A program made the translations under genes and the position numbers. The notes under the pieces are model-generated. The model was given only the letters and a program-made list of their open reading frames with translations. It was not told where the DNA came from and searched no databases. This document shows, piece after piece, positions 10,983 through 19,651 of a stretch of 64,000 bases of DNA. The DNA is from Thermogutta terrifontis (GTDB lineage: Bacteria; Planctomycetota; Planctomycetia; Pirellulales; Thermoguttaceae): positions 1,674,001-1,738,000 of the forward strand of contig NZ_CP018477.1 in assembly GCF_002277955.1 (NCBI RefSeq). Reading direction: 5' to 3'. Position 1 is the first letter of the stretch, and every line of letters starts with the position of its first letter.

Positions 10983-11173
10983 TGGAATTCCCAAACGTCG
11001 CAGTCTGCTCAACAACGAGTGGGCACATTTGTTGGTGCTGTTCGGAGCGGCACGTAATAGGACGGCCGTGCGCATGGCATCGAACGCGCAAGGCAATGGT
11101 CAAAGGTTTTGCGGTTATGAGGCGGGGTTGTGCTGTTTGGCGATGGTTTAACGCAGGTGTTGGAGGTGCCTCT

Positions 11174-13591
11174 ATGAATCGACACGCGCGAAAGGGTGTT
11201 TCGCCGCGGAGTTGTGCAGTTGTTCTGGTATTTTTGGGAGCATTTGGCTGTCATTGGGCAAGCGTGGGTTTTGCCCAGGAGAAGGCTGTCACCATCGTTG
11301 TGCACCCGGACAGGGTGGTCAATCAAATTGACGTCAAAGTGTATGGGCATTTTTTGGAACACATTTATCACTCCGTGAATGGTGGACTGTGGGGCGAACT
11401 CGTATGGAACCGCAGCTTTGAACATAATGATGCCGGACAGTGGCGTGTGGAAGGCGATACCCTCGTGCAAAGGAGTCGCGATGTCAATCGCCGCTGGGTG
11501 TTTGGCGATCCAGGCTGGCAGGACTACGAGTTCACTCTCGAGGCACAAAAAATCGACGGGGAGGAGGGATTTCTGATCCTGTTCCGGGTGCGGGACAATG
11601 ACAATTTTTACTGGTGCAACCTCGGCGGTTGGGGCAATCGCTGGCATCAACTGGAACGCGGCAGATCCGGGGAAGGGCGGTGGTATCCGGTCGGCCCTCG
11701 TGTCAGTGGGCAGATCGAACGTAACCGGTGGTATAAAATTCGCGTTCGTTGCGAGGGACCTCACATCCAGGTCTGGCTGGACGAACAGAAAATTATCGAT
11801 TTTACCGATCGCGAAGGCCATCTGGCGGGTGCCGTCGGCATTGGAACCTGGGCCACCCGTGCCCGCTTCCGCAATCTTCGCGTGACCGATTTGGAAGGGA
11901 AAGTCCTTTTCAGCGGCATTCCTGACTCTTCACCCGTCAGCGGTTTGGCCCGGCATTGGGAAGCGTTTGGACAGGGGCGTGTTTCACTGGACGATGAGTC
12001 GGCCGCCAACAGTCAGTTCTCGGTCAAAATCGAAGGGGCACCAGGAGAGACCGGGATCCAGCAAACGCCGTTCGCTCTGAAGGCCAATGAGTGGTACGTG
12101 GGCTCTTTGTGGATTCGCGGTACCACGGAGCAAGCACCGGTTGTCCGACTCATGGACGGTGTGCAGCCCCTAGCCATGCAGAGCCTCCCCTGGCCGAGCG
12201 AAAAGTGGCAGGAAGTTCCCCTCCGTCTCCGTGCAATTCGCAACGCCGATAACGCCACACTCCAAATCGCCCTGCGTGGGCCCGGTACCCTGTGGGTCGA
12301 TCAGGTGAGCTTGATGCCGGAATCCTGGAAACAAAACGGCGGTTTTCGGCCGGATTTGCTGCAGGCAGTGGCCGAGCTCAAACCGCCACTCATTCGGTGG
12401 CCGGGCGGTTGTTTTGCCTCGGCGTATCGCTGGAAGTCCGGCATCGGTCCGCAATCAAATCGGGTTTCTTATCCCCGCGAGATTTGGGATGATGTGGATG
12501 TCAACTCGTTCGGTACCGACGAGTTCATACAACTCTGCCGCCGTGTCGGAGCAGAACCGTGCCTCGTTGTGAATATCGGTACCCCGCAGTGGAATCCCGA
12601 TCCTGATCCCGAGGAATTCCTTCAGGATATCCTGGACTGGATTGAATATTGTAACGGTCCGGCCGATTCCAAATGGGGTCGGGTGAGGGCTGCCAATGGC
12701 CACCCGGAACCGTACCACGTCAAGTACTGGGAAATCGACAATGAGACGTGGGGCTTGGGTGCTGAAAACTATGCAGCGGCGGTACGCAAGATTGCTCCGC
12801 TCATGCGGGCGAAAGACCCCTCCATCAAGCTCATCGCCTGTGGTAGCGGTGGAATGGGAGAAAGTGCCCATCGCTGGAATCGGGTGATCATCGAACAGTG
12901 TGCGGATCTTATCGATTACCTGAGTCTCCACCACTACGAGAATCCGGATCAATTTGCCCGGGGACCGTATCGGTACGAAGCGTTCTTCGAGGAAACCGCC
13001 AAGGTGATCGCCCAATCGCGAAATCCGCATTTGAAGCTGTTCGTCTCAGAATGGAATGCCCAGAGCACGGATTGGCGAACGGGGCTCTACTGTGGTGGGA
13101 TTCTCAACGCCTTCGAACGGACTGGTGGCGTGGTCGAAATCGCATCGCCGGCGCTGTTTTTGCGGCATATCTCGGCTACGGCGTGGGACAACGCCTTTAT
13201 CAACTTCGATCATCGGCGATGGTTCCCGGCCCCCAATTATGTGGTTATGAAACTCTGGCGGGATAATTTCGCACCGGAACGTATTGCGGTGGAGGGCGTG
13301 CCCGAGGACCTCAACCTTGTCGCGACCCGGGATCCGCAGCAGGGCGTGGTCATTGTGAAGGTTGTCAATCCCGGCCGAGAATCGCGGAAGGTTTCCATCC
13401 AAGTGGCGGGCCAGGCTATTCAATCAGCGACAGCGCAGAAAGTGGCGCCGGGAGATCTCCGCGCGCGAAACACCCTTGACCGTCCCGATGCCGTTCGCCC
13501 GGAAAAAGCGGACGTCGCACTTGCCGAAGGCGCGGCAACAGTGGAGTTGCCAGCTTTGTCGTGCGTGGTGGTTCGCCTGAGCGTGAAGTAA
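11174..13591 (+). CDS. Secreted alpha-L-arabinofuranosidase, GH51, with inserted carbohydrate-binding-like domains
   Basis: An 805-residue exported glycosidase that would release L-arabinose from arabinan or arabinoxylan side chains. A signal peptide covers about residues 1-35 (ends SVGFAQ). The GH51 strand VYGHFLEHIYHSVNGG follows. Then come a DUF1080/laminin-G-like beta domain (about 95-250) and a CBM4/9-like domain (about 265-395). The catalytic barrel begins near RWPGGCFASAYRWKSGIGP. The acid/base is Glu524 in WEIDNETWG and the nucleophile is Glu626 in FVSEWNAQ, both as expected for clan GH-A. A C-terminal beta domain closes the protein. ATG 11174 has GGAGG nine bases upstream; the frame is open further up into the transporter gene but lacks signal-like sequence there. 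The gene ends the arabinose locus. Confidence 0.93.
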   Translation: MNRHARKGVSPRSCAVVLVFLGAFGCHWASVGFAQEKAVTIVVHPDRVVNQIDVKVYGHFLEHIYHSVNGGLWGELVWNRSFEHNDAGQWRVEGDTLVQRSRDVNRRWVFGDPGWQDYEFTLEAQKIDGEEGFLILFRVRDNDNFYWCNLGGWGNRWHQLERGRSGEGRWYPVGPRVSGQIERNRWYKIRVRCEGPHIQVWLDEQKIIDFTDREGHLAGAVGIGTWATRARFRNLRVTDLEGKVLFSGIPDSSPVSGLARHWEAFGQGRVSLDDESAANSQFSVKIEGAPGETGIQQTPFALKANEWYVGSLWIRGTTEQAPVVRLMDGVQPLAMQSLPWPSEKWQEVPLRLRAIRNADNATLQIALRGPGTLWVDQVSLMPESWKQNGGFRPDLLQAVAELKPPLIRWPGGCFASAYRWKSGIGPQSNRVSYPREIWDDVDVNSFGTDEFIQLCRRVGAEPCLVVNIGTPQWNPDPDPEEFLQDILDWIEYCNGPADSKWGRVRAANGHPEPYHVKYWEIDNETWGLGAENYAAAVRKIAPLMRAKDPSIKLIACGSGGMGESAHRWNRVIIEQCADLIDYLSLHHYENPDQFARGPYRYEAFFEETAKVIAQSRNPHLKLFVSEWNAQSTDWRTGLYCGGILNAFERTGGVVEIASPALFLRHISATAWDNAFINFDHRRWFPAPNYVVMKLWRDNFAPERIAVEGVPEDLNLVATRDPQQGVVIVKVVNPGRESRKVSIQVAGQAIQSATAQKVAPGDLRARNTLDRPDAVRPEKADVALAEGAATVELPALSCVVVRLSVK

Positions 13592-13611
13592 ACGCAGCCA
13601 GCCCTCTGCCT

Positions 13612-13668
13612 GAAAAAAAACCGACACCCGGTGATCTCCGTTCAGATCACCGGGTGATTCTTTATTCG
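13612..13668. terminator. Bidirectional rho-independent terminator
   Basis: A perfect 13-base stem (13625-13637 with 13644-13656) and six-base loop CCGTTC is preceded by a run of eight A and followed by a T-rich tract, so it can stop transcription from the arabinofuranosidase gene and from the convergent acidic protein gene. Confidence 0.85.
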
Positions 13669-13757
13669 GGACGCCGTCATTTCAAAGACAGCCTGAACAG
13701 CCCATTTCCGGCATGCTGTCCGCGGACGTGCACCGTAGCGGTCAGGCCTGGAAGAGA

Positions 13758-14153
13758 TCACTCATCCTCTTCGTCTTCGTCGTAATCATCCTCCCAGTCT
13801 TCGTCCTCTTCATCTTCCCAATCTTCATCCTCTTCGTCTTCCCAATCCTCGTCTTCGTCGTAATCTTCTTCTTCTTCGTCTTCTTCTAAATCTTCATCGT
13901 CCCAATCTTCTTCGTCCTCCCATTCGTCTTCATCCTCGTCCCAATCGTCTTCGTCTTCGTCCCAGTCTTCGTCTTCATCCTCCCAATCTTCGTCCTCTTC
14001 GTCATCCCAGTCCTCATCATCTTCGTCCTGGGCGAGGACATAAGCACGACGGCCCAATTTGCCAGGGCCGGCCTCTGCCGTACGGGTCGGCAGTTCGGAG
14101 AACGCGTGGGTCGCGCTCAGGCGAGCCACAATGTCTTCGAAAGCAAGTTTCAC
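13758..14153 (-). CDS. Extremely acidic Asp/Glu/Trp repeat protein, function unknown
   Basis: A 131-residue protein in two parts. The first ~45 residues are ordinary sequence (KLAFEDIVARLSATHAF, then GKLGRRAYVLAQ). The remaining ~85 residues are almost only Asp, Glu, Trp and a few Tyr, in imperfect repeats of the type DEDWEDEE, with a tryptophan about every seven residues. The net charge is far below -50. GTG 14153 is chosen because AGGGG lies about eight bases upstream; GTG 14162 is an alternative. No family is recognised. Such tails in other proteins bind cations, basic proteins or nucleic-acid-binding surfaces, but no function can be assigned here. The gene is convergent with the arabinofuranosidase gene and downstream of scpB. 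Confidence 0.65.
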   Translation of the reverse strand: MKLAFEDIVARLSATHAFSELPTRTAEAGPGKLGRRAYVLAQDEDDEDWDDEEDEDWEDEDEDWDEDEDDWDEDEDEWEDEEDWDDEDLEEDEEEEDYDEDEDWEDEEDEDWEDEEDEDWEDDYDEDEEDE

Positions 14154-14317
14154 GGTGAACACCCCTGATTTAAAAAGGACCGATCTTAAGATATTTCCCC
14201 TCGCGATGGAGTGAGAGCCCTCACCGCACCGCGAACCATTGACTTTCCGTCACTCCCGGCTGGGCGAGAACTCTAACCATTCTCGCCGCCCGACAGTTTG
14301 GAAAAACGTTTAATATA

Positions 14318-15040
14318 TCAGATGCGTCCCTCGCCGGTAAGTGGTGCATTCTCCGATGTCCCAGGGCTCGAGGCCCGACGGACTGCGGAGTTACGATACT
14401 CAGCATGAGGAAGTTCGTCCAGTCCCCGCAGCCCAAAAACTTCCAGAAACGTCTCTGTCGTTCCGTAAAGATACGGTCGTCCCAGCTCTTCCGATCGACC
14501 TACAATTTTGACCAACCCACGGTCCATCAACTGCCGGAGAATCTCACCACACTGGACACCTCTGATGGATTCTATTTCGGCACGGAGCACAGGTTGCCTG
14601 TACGCAATGATGGCCAGCGTTTCCATCGCTGGTGGCGACAGGCGAATTTGCCTTTCATCGCGTGCCAGTCGCGCCACCCAGGGGTAGAACTCAGGCCGGG
14701 TGCGAAGCTGGAAACCGCCGGCAACTTCCACCAGGCAAAAAGCGGCTCCAACCTCATCATACAGCTTTCCGAGTCGTCGGAGGTAGCCTCTGACCTCGGC
14801 GGCACTTTCAAATCCGCAAATTTGCGCAATTTTCCTTGGCGTTAATGGCTGACGGGCGAGAAAGAGCGCTGCCTCCACGCGTCGCACGCCCTCCCCCCAA
14901 ATGGGACCTTCCTGGAGTTGGTGGGATGCGGGGTGCGAAGAAGTCGAGCGAAATGGCCCCAGAAACAGCCGCCAATCGGGACGACGGCGTTGCGGCTGAG
15001 CAATGTTGTGGCGTAACCTCTTTCGCCAAAAATATTGCAT
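14318..15040 (-). CDS. scpB: Segregation and condensation protein B
   Basis: A kleisin-associated winged-helix protein that forms the bacterial condensin with SMC and ScpA. Family features are visible: VEAALFLARQPLTPRKIAQ at the start of the first winged helix, METLAIIAYRQPVLRAEIE, IRGVQCGEILRQLMDRGLV and GRPYLYGTTETFLEVFGL at the end. The first ~50 residues are basic and not conserved. GTG codons at 14887 and 14878, with GGGGGGAGG just upstream, could be the real start, giving a protein of about 185 residues that matches the normal family length. scpA is not next to it in this window. Confidence 0.9.
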   Translation of the reverse strand: MQYFWRKRLRHNIAQPQRRRPDWRLFLGPFRSTSSHPASHQLQEGPIWGEGVRRVEAALFLARQPLTPRKIAQICGFESAAEVRGYLRRLGKLYDEVGAAFCLVEVAGGFQLRTRPEFYPWVARLARDERQIRLSPPAMETLAIIAYRQPVLRAEIESIRGVQCGEILRQLMDRGLVKIVGRSEELGRPYLYGTTETFLEVFGLRGLDELPHAEYRNSAVRRASSPGTSENAPLTGEGRI

Positions 15041-15311
15041 GTCCGTGGTTCAAGCGTGCCAACGTTGCGGGCTATCTCCAGCAAACGCACAAAACAAGGA
15101 TACGGCTCCCTGCGGCCTACGTGCAAGGGGCGTTTTCACCTTGGGTCATTGAGCACGCGAACGAATCGATCAGCCGTCATACGGGTTCTGGCTGGCGAGG
15201 CCACGATTAGTTGCCGAAAGCTTGGAAAGCTTGAGACAGTCCCCCCGTTGGGCGTCAATCTACGGATTCTGATCTTTGCCCAGACGCACGAGACACTCGC
15301 TCGACGCTTGG

Positions 15312-16274
15312 CTAGAAATCCTGGGACGAATTGGGAAGGACATCAGAGGAGTTGGCAGAAATCTGAGCCAGAACCCTTTTCATGGCGTCCTCCGGGCTGG
15401 GAGCAATAGCTTCCCAGAGGCGCGTCATGTGGGGGACTCCGCGAACCGGCATTTCGCAGGTGAATCGAAAGAGCTGGCCATCGGCCCCCCACCGTTCCAA
15501 ACGATAGCGCACGGCGCCAAGGGCGCGAAACTGAAGCGCAAGCTGTTTCAGGTGTTCAATTCCCTCCACCGAGGGCAGCTCTTCCTGGGGCGGTGTTCCG
15601 ATTGGAGCTGGAACGGTGGGCGAAATAGCTGCCATTTCCCGAACGGGCGGCGTAGCAGTGGCCGGTTTTTCCCAAGGCGCAACCTCCCCACCCACCAGCC
15701 CAGAATTCGCCGACTGCCAGGGCGGGCGGCGATCTCCTAAAGCGTCTGTGGAAATATTGACCGCGGTGCCGGGGCCGCCGCTACTCGTTCTTGAAATAAA
15801 AGCACCACTTAAGTCCTGGTCGAGAGTCGAATTTGCCGTGAGCGAGCTTCCTCCTTGAGCGGGTTCGCCTGGAGCAGGAAGGAAGCCCGCGGATGATGCC
15901 GCACCAGGGGATGGCACCGGAGTTGCCTGGACAACTTGGGCGGGATGGTCCCGAAAGGCCTCCCCGGCGAAGCGATGTTGGCCATCAGGTTCTTTTGCAA
16001 GGGGCAAAGTCTCAAAACTGCCTTTTTTGACGGAAAGGTTCCCTGATTTGGTTTCTTGCTCTTCATTTTCTTTTTCGACCGGGGAGAAAAACACAGAAAC
16101 GAGTACGGGAAGCCGCGTCGGTGGGACAAGAGCCAGGCCGATGGTTCCCGCAAAAATCGTAAACAGGGCCACAGCCCGCCAAATGTCTGACCGGCTGCGT
16201 TCCCGCGCATCAAGCGGTTCGAGAGTGGAATCGACCCATTCTGGTAAGAGGTTTTGAGCGGCGTCCGTGTCCAT
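15312..16274 (-). CDS. Single-pass membrane protein of unknown function
   Basis: A 320-residue protein with one hydrophobic helix (about residues 32-52, WRAVALFTIFAGTIGLALV) after a short acidic cytoplasmic N-terminus. A long low-complexity linker rich in Pro, Ala, Ser and Gly follows (about 60-240), and then a compact C-terminal domain of about 75 residues (EHLKQLALQFRALGAVRYRL to DAMKRVLAQI). I recognise no family. ATG 16274 was chosen because GAGGGACC lies just upstream and because the extension above it is proline- and arginine-rich without motifs. It may be co-oriented with scpB but is 270 bases away. Confidence 0.7.
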   Translation of the reverse strand: MDTDAAQNLLPEWVDSTLEPLDARERSRSDIWRAVALFTIFAGTIGLALVPPTRLPVLVSVFFSPVEKENEEQETKSGNLSVKKGSFETLPLAKEPDGQHRFAGEAFRDHPAQVVQATPVPSPGAASSAGFLPAPGEPAQGGSSLTANSTLDQDLSGAFISRTSSGGPGTAVNISTDALGDRRPPWQSANSGLVGGEVAPWEKPATATPPVREMAAISPTVPAPIGTPPQEELPSVEGIEHLKQLALQFRALGAVRYRLERWGADGQLFRFTCEMPVRGVPHMTRLWEAIAPSPEDAMKRVLAQISANSSDVLPNSSQDF

Positions 16275-16726
16275 GGAGGTCCCTCGTGCAGGTGGCGAGC
16301 AGGCGTGTCCACGCAATAATATCGGGCCGAAGGCGATCAACGCAACACAACTTGTGGGCAGCGTATTAAAGTTGGTTGGAAAGTGGCCCAGCAGGGGCGT
16401 GTAAGTCGGGCGTCTGGTCTTCCACAATTGATCTCTGGTGGGCTCCAAATCCGGCTCCGGAGGGCGTCGAACCAGGGGGTGCGAATGGATCGCCAAAAGT
16501 CCTCAAACGTTCCGCCGCGTATCTGCCGCCCTGATGACCTGTGGAAAAGTTAACCAGTCCGTGGCGGCGTGATGGTGAGCACCTCACGGCAAGACTGCAC
16601 ACTCAGTTAGGAAATCCCCCGAGAGCTTATTTGCAGGGAGATAAACATACTCCGCGAGACGTTTTTGAGAAACCGCCGTGCTTGGATTTCAGCGGAGGTC
16701 TAGGATGAGCCTTCGTGGATATCCAG
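16275..16726. other. Intergenic region, nothing recognised
   Basis: About 450 bases between the membrane protein gene and tRNA-Glu. Open frames here are short and without motifs. No terminator or RNA was identified. Confidence 0.45.
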
Positions 16727-16800
16727 CGACCCCGACGGGATTTGAACCCGTGCTACAGGCTTGAAAGGCCTGTGTCCTAACCTGGCTAGACGACGGGGCC
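16727..16800 (-). tRNA. tRNA-Glu, anticodon UUC
   Basis: The minus strand folds as a complete 74-base cloverleaf. The acceptor arm is GGCCCCG with CGGGGTC, the D arm contains AGCCAGGTTAGGAC, the anticodon stem is CAGGC/GCCTG with loop CTTTCAA (anticodon TTC), and the T arm is CGGG-TTCAAAT-CCCG. The discriminator base is G, as in glutamate tRNAs. CCA is not encoded. A good promoter lies directly upstream. Confidence 0.95.
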
Positions 16801-16813
16801 GTCGTGAAACTTA

Positions 16814-16843
16814 ATTATTAGGCCTTTTCTGGCGTCGCGTCAA
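16814..16843 (-). promoter_or_regulatory. Promoter of tRNA-Glu
   Basis: On the minus strand TTGACG (16838-16843), 18-base spacer, AATAAT (16814-16819), then about 13 bases to the tRNA 5' end. Position and motif quality fit a tRNA promoter. Confidence 0.6.
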
Positions 16844-16862
16844 CCGCCCGGGACCCTAACGT

Positions 16863-17070
16863 ATCCCCACTTTTCTAACGCTCGAGGAGAATTGGCATGT
16901 CCACACGGGCTCGGGTGGGAGCGAGATCAACCCCGGAGGGACCTGCTCCTCAAGTCCATGGTCTAATGTCGGACGATCCATTTCACCGGCCGGACGACAT
17001 TTCCTCACTTGGGCGGCTGGTTAAACGTTAGGGGCAATTCATGGATTGCCTCTACGACACATTGCGTCTA
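16863..17070 (+). repeat. Interspersed non-coding repeat, copy A
   Basis: One of three related elements in the window. It begins ATCCCCACTTTTC, contains GGAGGGACCTGCTCCTCAAG (about 16935-16954) and GATCCATTTCACC, and ends with TTAAACG next to a hairpin (17029-17038 with 17045-17054, one mismatch). The other copies are at 37270-37475 (inverted) and 53059-53340. It contains no open frame of note. The rest of the gap from 17071 to 17399 shows nothing recognisable. Confidence 0.65.
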
Positions 17071-17399
17071 TACCGTCTCAGCGGTTTTTGGGAAAATGGG
17101 AATGAATCGACCCGCGGCCGATCTTCGCACTCCCGGCCGGCTTTTATTTTCGTTTTTTGAAGGCCTGTCTTGGCATGCGTGTTTCTAATCCCAGATTATC
17201 GAAAACCTTTCGCCGGGGCCCAGCCGAGATTTCCTTGCCTTTGAGTTTGTAGTTTCTGGGCTTTCCCGGGACTCATGTGGGGGTTGGTGAAGCGCGAACT
17301 CCAACCCCACTGGGCCGGGCCAATCATCACGGGGGAACACCCGAGAAAACAGAAAAGAGTTCTCAAGGTGGGATCAACACACGGCGGGAAAGAGGTGAT

Positions 17400-17639
17400 T
17401 CACTTAACAGGGGTTTGTTCGCTGGGTGCGGAGTCCGACGCGGTTTCCGGGGCCGTCGTCTCTTGCGCCCGCTTCTTATCCGCCTGAATCATCTCGTACA
17501 CTTCCCGCCGATGCACCGTGACGTGCTTGGGGGCTTCGATGCCGAGGCGAACGCGATCGCCCCGGATATCGACGACCATGATAACAATCTGGTCATCGAT
17601 AATGATACTTTCGTTCTTTTTCCGCGAGAGAACCAGCAT
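17400..17639 (-). CDS. csrA: Carbon storage regulator CsrA
   Basis: A 79-residue RNA-binding translational regulator. It starts MLVLSRKKNESIIIDDQIVI, and the core RLGIEAPKHVTVHRREVYE matches CsrA/RsmA over its full length, including Leu4 and Arg44, which contact the GGA motif in target RNA. The last ~25 residues are a variable Ala/Thr/Glu-rich tail. ATG 17639 is fixed by the family N-terminus; GGAAGG lies upstream. It is divergent from the complex I cluster, with about 470 bases between them. In bacteria CsrA controls carbon metabolism, motility and biofilm genes; its targets here are unknown. Confidence 0.95.
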   Translation of the reverse strand: MLVLSRKKNESIIIDDQIVIMVVDIRGDRVRLGIEAPKHVTVHRREVYEMIQADKKRAQETTAPETASDSAPSEQTPVK

Positions 17640-17724
17640 CCTCCATTCCTTCCTTTGCTGCTGGGGGCCCGGGCTCCATCGGCCCGGAGCACCGAATACG
17701 TCGCGCACACCTTCCCTTTATCTT

Positions 17725-17753
17725 ACTGTAACTTGCCTTTGGGCAAAAATCAA
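17725..17753 (-). promoter_or_regulatory. Candidate csrA promoter with internal inverted repeat
   Basis: On the minus strand TTGATT (17748-17753), 17-base spacer, TACAGT (17725-17730). The spacer contains the short inverted repeat TTGCC/GGCAA (17733-17744), which could be an operator. Confidence 0.35.
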
Positions 17754-17991
17754 GCAAATCGAGTGCCCAACCGAAGATTCTAATTCGAAGAGAAACCTTT
17801 CGCCGGATTCCTAATCCAATCTCCGGGGCGATTTTGCATCAAATAGACATGTTTATTATGTCATCGACGGGAAAACATCCTTCAATGTGCTGTGCAAGTT
17901 TTCTCTATCATAACCACACTGAGATCCAAGGAAACATCAAGGTGATCCCAAGTTGCGTTTTTGCAACGGATCAGGGGCGACATCGGACTCG

Positions 17992-18021
17992 TTGCCGGGC
18001 ACCGACGAGCGGCTCTATAAT
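17992..18021 (+). promoter_or_regulatory. Candidate promoter of the nuo cluster
   Basis: TTGCCG (17992-17997), 18-base spacer and a perfect TATAAT (18016-18021), about 85 bases before the nuoI start. The rest of the gap between csrA and nuoI (17640-18106) shows no gene. Confidence 0.55.
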
Positions 18022-18106
18022 TCGGTCAGCAGGATTGCGTTGCGAGGTTTTCACGCGGTTTTTGCTAAACAGGCAAATCAGGTTGCCTGAAGGAAATCGT
18101 TAAAAT

Positions 18107-18667
18107 ATGTCAATCACGCAGGCAGCTACCGGTTTTGTTGGTTGGTGGGCAAATATCGCACGTGCCGTTTGGACGACCGTCAAAGCCCTTCGGGTTACCC
18201 TGGGCACGTGGTTCGGTACTTATAACCCTCGCCGACGTACCTTTACCCATCTCTATGAGTATCCCGAAAAACCTGCTGTTATCGCTCCTCGATTCAGGGG
18301 ATTCCACAGATACGATTTAACAACGTGCATTGGGTGCGATCGGTGTGCCAGGGATTGTCCGGTCGATTGCATCTACATCAGTAAAGAGCGTGTGCCGGGC
18401 CGAAAAGGCTTCCGCGTGACTTCCTTCGTTATTGACTACACGAAGTGCATGTTCTGCGCTTTTTGTACGGAGAACTGTCCCGTGGACTGCATCTTTATGG
18501 GGTCCACGTACGATTTGAGTTGCTATTTGCGTGACGGGTGCCTCGTCGATTTTGCCAAGTTGCCCCTGGAAGTCGCGTGGGGGCAGGCGACGCTTAATCC
18601 GACCGCCGTGGCCCTTTCCAAGTATGTCACCGAGCCGGTCGATGAAGGCCCCGGGGCAACCCAATGA
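18107..18667 (+). CDS. nuoI: NADH-quinone oxidoreductase subunit I
   Basis: A 186-residue ferredoxin-like subunit that carries clusters N6a and N6b of complex I. Two intact [4Fe-4S] motifs are visible: Cys74, 77, 80 and 84 (CIGCDRCARDCP) and Cys114, 117, 120 and 124 (CMFCAFCTENCP). The N-terminal ~55 residues contain the usual amphipathic segment that rests on the membrane arm. It is placed first in the cluster, ahead of nuoA, instead of between nuoH and nuoJ as in E. coli. A candidate promoter lies just upstream. Confidence 0.95.
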   Translation: MSITQAATGFVGWWANIARAVWTTVKALRVTLGTWFGTYNPRRRTFTHLYEYPEKPAVIAPRFRGFHRYDLTTCIGCDRCARDCPVDCIYISKERVPGRKGFRVTSFVIDYTKCMFCAFCTENCPVDCIFMGSTYDLSCYLRDGCLVDFAKLPLEVAWGQATLNPTAVALSKYVTEPVDEGPGATQ

Positions 18668-18718
18668 TGCACTTCTGACGTGACCCTTGTGGTTTCAAGT
18701 CTGTGATAAAGAACGCCT

Positions 18719-19183
18719 ATGAGCGAGAAAAACGAAAATCGAGGCTCAATTTCGGAAGGAGAGGGGAAAATCTATCTGTCGCTTGATGAGGCCAATGCTT
18801 TGATTCCCCGAATCGAGCCGCTGGTCCGGCGAATGGTCGACCTGGCCAGGGATCTCCAGGCCCGATATGAACGGTTGGCGGCGCTCCCGGCTGCCAGAAG
18901 GGAGCGGCACCCCCTGTACAAGGACGAAGTGGCAGACATCGAGGCCGGTATTCAGCGGGATTTCTCGAAACTTAAAGACTGGGTGGAAGAGCTTGCCTCA
19001 TTGGGAGCGATTACCAAAAGCCCCGTTGAAGGGATCATCGATTTCTATGCCCAGCACGATGGGCGTGAGATCTTCCTCTGCTGGCGTTTAGGGGAGCCGC
19101 AAATCGAGTTCTGGCACGAAGTTGATGCTGGTTTTGCGGGCCGACGACCGGTTTGCGAATTGCTCGAATCGTCCACTACCTGA
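18719..19183 (+). CDS. DUF2203 family protein
   Basis: A 154-residue soluble protein. The sequence IYLSLDEANALIPRIEPLVR, a long charged helix, then VEGIIDFYAQHDGREIFLCWR and EPQIEFWHEVDAGFAGRRP matches the DUF2203 family, short helical proteins of unknown function. It sits 51 bases after nuoI and before nuoA, inside the complex I cluster. Whether this reflects a role in complex I assembly or is chance is not known. Confidence 0.85.
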   Translation: MSEKNENRGSISEGEGKIYLSLDEANALIPRIEPLVRRMVDLARDLQARYERLAALPAARRERHPLYKDEVADIEAGIQRDFSKLKDWVEELASLGAITKSPVEGIIDFYAQHDGREIFLCWRLGEPQIEFWHEVDAGFAGRRPVCELLESSTT

Positions 19184-19651
19184 AGCGAAGAATTGAGGTG
19201 ACTCGCGCTAGTCGAACAGCGGTCGAATGGATCACAGTTCGGCCCGTTTCCGGCTCCGCCGTTCGGTTTTGCATTCGGTTGCCCGTGTTGGCGATAATCT
19301 TCGCCGTGAAAGCGCTACCGATGGAGGATTGCGGGGGATTGGCGTCTATCAACAGTGTGCGCGGGATCCGCAAGACCTCCACCCGGTACGGTTGGACGCC
19401 GCTCAAGAGGGAATTTGCTCTTCGTTCGTTGCCAGTATTCCGCCGGCACGCGGAAGAGCCCCAGATCGCCTGCCCCAAGATTCGCTTGCGGTGCCGAAAA
19501 TGCGTTGTCAGAACAATCTTTCGCGGGGCCGCCGTGGCAGGCAGCAGGCTTCCTCAGACCGATTGATTGCATGCCCCATGGAACACATTACAATGGAATT
19601 TTTCATACAGCAGTTGGACTAAATTCATCACCTACGTGCTGCAATTGGACA
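19184..19651. other. Gap between the DUF2203 gene and nuoA
   Basis: About 470 bases without a convincing gene. Open frames cross it on both strands but show no domain motifs. In particular there is no trace of nuoB cysteine motifs. It contains the candidate promoter at 19567-19594. Confidence 0.45.
19567..19594 (+). promoter_or_regulatory. Candidate internal promoter before nuoA
   Basis: TTGCAT (19567-19572), 16-base spacer, TACAAT (19589-19594), about 58 bases before the nuoA start. Confidence 0.4.

Noticed and set aside
13770-14030. Reading the acidic repeat as a pure DNA satellite or as a Ser-rich protein on the other strand
   Set aside because: The minus-strand frame has a start with a ribosome binding site, an ordinary N-terminal domain and a terminator after it, so a protein gene explains it better.
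19184-19651. Possible remnant of nuoB in the gap before nuoA
   Set aside because: No frame contains the paired cysteines and flanking motifs of NuoB, and there are no partial family segments.
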